From Trichomonas vaginalis G3 (Eukaryota; Parabasalia; Trichomonadida; Trichomonadidae): a stretch of DNA of 64,000 nucleotides. The position numbers and the translations under genes are program-made. Location of the stretch: assembly GCF_026262505.1 (NCBI RefSeq), contig NC_067204.1, forward strand, positions 9,643,797 through 9,707,796. Direction: 5' to 3'. A model generated the notes under the pieces. That model saw only the letters and a list, made by a program, of their open reading frames with translations. It was not told where the DNA came from and ran no database searches. Positions 61,984-64,000 of this stretch are shown one piece after another (the stretch's first letter is position 1; each line of letters begins with the position of its first letter).

Positions 61984-62633
61984 CTCTAAAGGGTTAATAA
62001 TCAACATTTATATTTTTGAGATTAACTAAATATTACTATTAATTGATTTGAAATGAATTCTTTAAAACTATTATAACACAAAACTAAATTGTATATGTAT
62101 TTAGAATTTCCGACAAGATTTTTATGCTTGTATATTAATATCAAAATGAAATTAGTATTTCTGTTATATGTGTGCAATGGATAAATTTTTGGATTATGAA
62201 AAATCTGTGTCTGCTTTTGTTTGTTCACTCATTCGTAATTCGTGTTAAATTAAGTTAAAATCGATAGGAAGCAATACAAATTCACAAAAAATTGAATACT
62301 CTAAAATCAAATCAAATATAGTATAGTATACTTTATTGGATAGTTAACAGTTGGATAACTATTGAAATCAAATGTTATCATAAAATATAAGAATCATTGA
62401 TGATATTTTAAATTTTTACAATAGAATGAAAGCAGAGAATGAAGAGAGAGAGATGCTCGCGACAATGAATAGTGAGGATGAAGTCGTGTATAAGATATTT
62501 GAATGATGAAGATTAAACTTTGATGACAGACTTAAGGAATATGATAGAATTGATGTTCGTGTTCATACTAAGAATTCTGTCTGTGTATTAAATATTTAAA
62601 CAAGAGGAGTTAAAAATCATATATATGCTTTAT
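61984..62633. other. Intergenic, no gene seen
   Basis: About 650 AT-rich bases between two convergent genes; no feature recognised. Confidence 0.55.
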
Positions 62634-64000
62634 TTAACATGTACATTTCCTTTTCATTGCAAGTTCATGGTCAACTTCTTCAAGATACTTAGAATAAAGT
62701 CTCTTTGCTTCTGGGTTAACATTAGCAAACTTATAATCTCTCTGAATTTGGCGATAATTAATATCAATATTTCTATTTTTCTCATTTGGAGAAATGTAAA
62801 TAAGATTGTTGAATTTCATATCCAACAGTCTTTCTACATCTGCAGCAGATTCAATAATGGCGGCTTGAGCTTTTGTTTCTGCTCCGATATGGAAATCCGC
62901 AACTTTGATTCCTTCATCAACTTTGTTAAAAGAAAGATGAGGAGGTTTTGCTGTCGTATAATTTTTAACAAATGTTGAGATAACAGCATTTGCAAACTTC
63001 TCAGATGTTACAGCTTTTGCTCCTTCTTCAGATCCAAGAGGGGAAATTCTGCAAAGAGAATCTCCGTCAAATGAAGGCTTTTGATTTTTGACGAAATCCA
63101 AAAATTCATTCGATGTTAAACCAAGAGAATAGAAGATCTCTGGATTGCTCATATAAAAAGTAGCCTCAGATCGTTTGGAAAGGAAATCAGTCACAACAAA
63201 AGTCGTTACATCTAATCCAGGAGATGTTAAATACTCAAAAATTTTCTTTTCTGGATTCATTACATATTCAACATATTTTCTTGTCAACGTCGGACAGAAA
63301 GATCCAAATGTTCTCTGGTAGAACTGTGTTGAATGGTTGATGAGTTTTGTGGAATTCTTTATGATCTTGTAGTCATTTATCAATCCTTGGTCAAGAAAAT
63401 AATCAAATCCTAAATTCTTCAAAAATTTTGAAAAATTTTCTAAATCAATGGAATTCTTTGGAAGATTTAACACTTCTTCTATTCGCGAAATAATGGATAA
63501 ATCAGCTACAAGAACTTTTAATGTATTCTTCTTGGACATGGCTGATCTAAAGAGCCCGGAATTGTCTGTTATAGAGAAAGATTTCGTTGGACAAACTTCA
63601 AGACAATTTCCGCAACTTAAACATCCTGATTCTTTCAATCCGAAATATCCAAATGTCTGGAGATGGTCTCCTTTTGTTAAAACATGTGCTGGACAAACAT
63701 CTACACACTTGAAACAATCGATACACGTCTCATGGTTAAGTTGAATTGATCCTGTTGTTATATCAATATGATGTTGCTTCATTGATGGATTTTTGATAAG
63801 ATGATATGCTTTTTCAACATCTGGATCAAAGGATGCATAGATTTTAACTTTGTTTTCAATATTATTTTTGATATTTGGATCTTTTGTGCTAATTATCATC
63901 CCATCTTTAGCAATAACTTCACAGGATTGTCTAGGTACACCATTTACAAGAACTTTACACAGTCTGCAATCGCCAGTTCCTTGACATTTATGAGGGATAT
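62634..64000 (-). CDS. [FeFe]-hydrogenase-fold protein lacking H-cluster cysteines (5' end outside window)
   Basis: About 457 codons to the window edge, still open, so the start lies beyond 64,000. In order: a [2Fe-2S] NuoG-like segment (CQGTGDCRLCKVLVNGV, near 63.97-63.92 kb); a His/linker region; two 4Fe-4S motifs (CIDCFKCVDVCP and CLSCGNCLEVCP); then the hydrogenase catalytic fold (LKVLVADLSIISRIEEVL, LKNLGFDYFLDQGL, like KLGFDYVFDTNF of HydA). The three H-cluster motifs are not there: TSCCPxW is GSFCPTL, MPCxxK is VVTDFLSK, and the C-terminal ECMxCxGGC is absent, though the protein ends CTC. So it should carry electrons but not make hydrogen the usual way. Location is presumably the hydrogenosome; a targeting peptide cannot be seen. 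Confidence 0.8.
   Translation of the reverse strand, partial: IPHKCQGTGDCRLCKVLVNGVPRQSCEVIAKDGMIISTKDPNIKNNIENKVKIYASFDPDVEKAYHLIKNPSMKQHHIDITTGSIQLNHETCIDCFKCVDVCPAHVLTKGDHLQTFGYFGLKESGCLSCGNCLEVCPTKSFSITDNSGLFRSAMSKKNTLKVLVADLSIISRIEEVLNLPKNSIDLENFSKFLKNLGFDYFLDQGLINDYKIIKNSTKLINHSTQFYQRTFGSFCPTLTRKYVEYVMNPEKKIFEYLTSPGLDVTTFVVTDFLSKRSEATFYMSNPEIFYSLGLTSNEFLDFVKNQKPSFDGDSLCRISPLGSEEGAKAVTSEKFANAVISTFVKNYTTAKPPHLSFNKVDEGIKVADFHIGAETKAQAAIIESAADVERLLDMKFNNLIYISPNEKNRNIDINYRQIQRDYKFANVNPEAKRLYSKYLEEVDHELAMKRKCTC

Overview
This is a very AT-rich eukaryotic window, best read as genomic DNA of a parabasalid (Trichomonas/Tritrichomonas type). The reasons are: an uninterrupted gene style with very short 5' leaders and TCA-type initiator motifs close to the ATG; ankyrin-repeat proteins of the type that is abundant in trichomonads; a [FeFe]-hydrogenase relative at the right edge; Mutator-like (MULE) transposons; and a complete-length Maverick/Polinton, an element class that fills trichomonad genomes. 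Species is not decided from the sequence. All family names below come from reading motifs by eye, with no database search.

Layout. 1-14.3 kb is ordinary host DNA: a MED6-like Mediator subunit, a small unknown protein, a G-patch protein divergently paired with a probable PIAS/Siz-type SUMO ligase, a membrane protein, ankyrin genes (one frame-broken, one a relic), an acidic coiled-coil protein, a bromodomain protein, and two unrecognised genes. 14.3-18.4 kb is a gene-poor AT desert. 18.4-24.5 kb is a MULE (copy 1) with minisatellite ends, whose transposase is split by a 633-bp non-autonomous element. 24,505-48,359 is the Maverick: outer terminal inverted repeats, double-jelly-roll capsid, packaging ATPase, integrase, protein-primed-type DNA polymerase B, KilA-N protein, a collagen-like fibre with a tail-collar end, and many small ORFs. 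It is treated here as a fossil: capsid, fibre and several small genes look whole, while polymerase, integrase, ATPase and some others are broken (roughly a dozen breaks overall). A 1.2-kb hairpin-array element sits inside its ATPase. 48.4-52.6 kb is MULE copy 2, about 99.8% identical to copy 1 in the transposase but truncated by the Maverick end.

52.6-59.3 kb is the strangest part. A 680-bp near-perfect inverted duplication (53,493-54,172 and 55,407-56,084) encloses what looks like the middle/C-terminal part of a host exportin-type gene. It is followed by a GC-rich array of alternating long and short hairpins (56.1-56.9 kb), then a chain of further, mutually unrelated hairpins (57.2-57.8 kb), then the N-terminal part of an exportin-T-like gene on the opposite strand. 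This reads as a host gene split and partly flipped by hairpin-bearing DNA. 60-64 kb returns to host genes: a long ankyrin protein with a frame slip in a 17-A run, and a hydrogenase-fold protein that keeps its accessory Fe-S clusters but has lost the H-cluster cysteines.

The signals I consider least described are the hairpin arrays (two GC-rich/tandem arrays plus one chain, one of them mobile inside a Maverick), the split and flipped exportin gene, the cluster-less hydrogenase paralogue, and the mismatched flanks of the Maverick, which suggest recombination between two Maverick copies.
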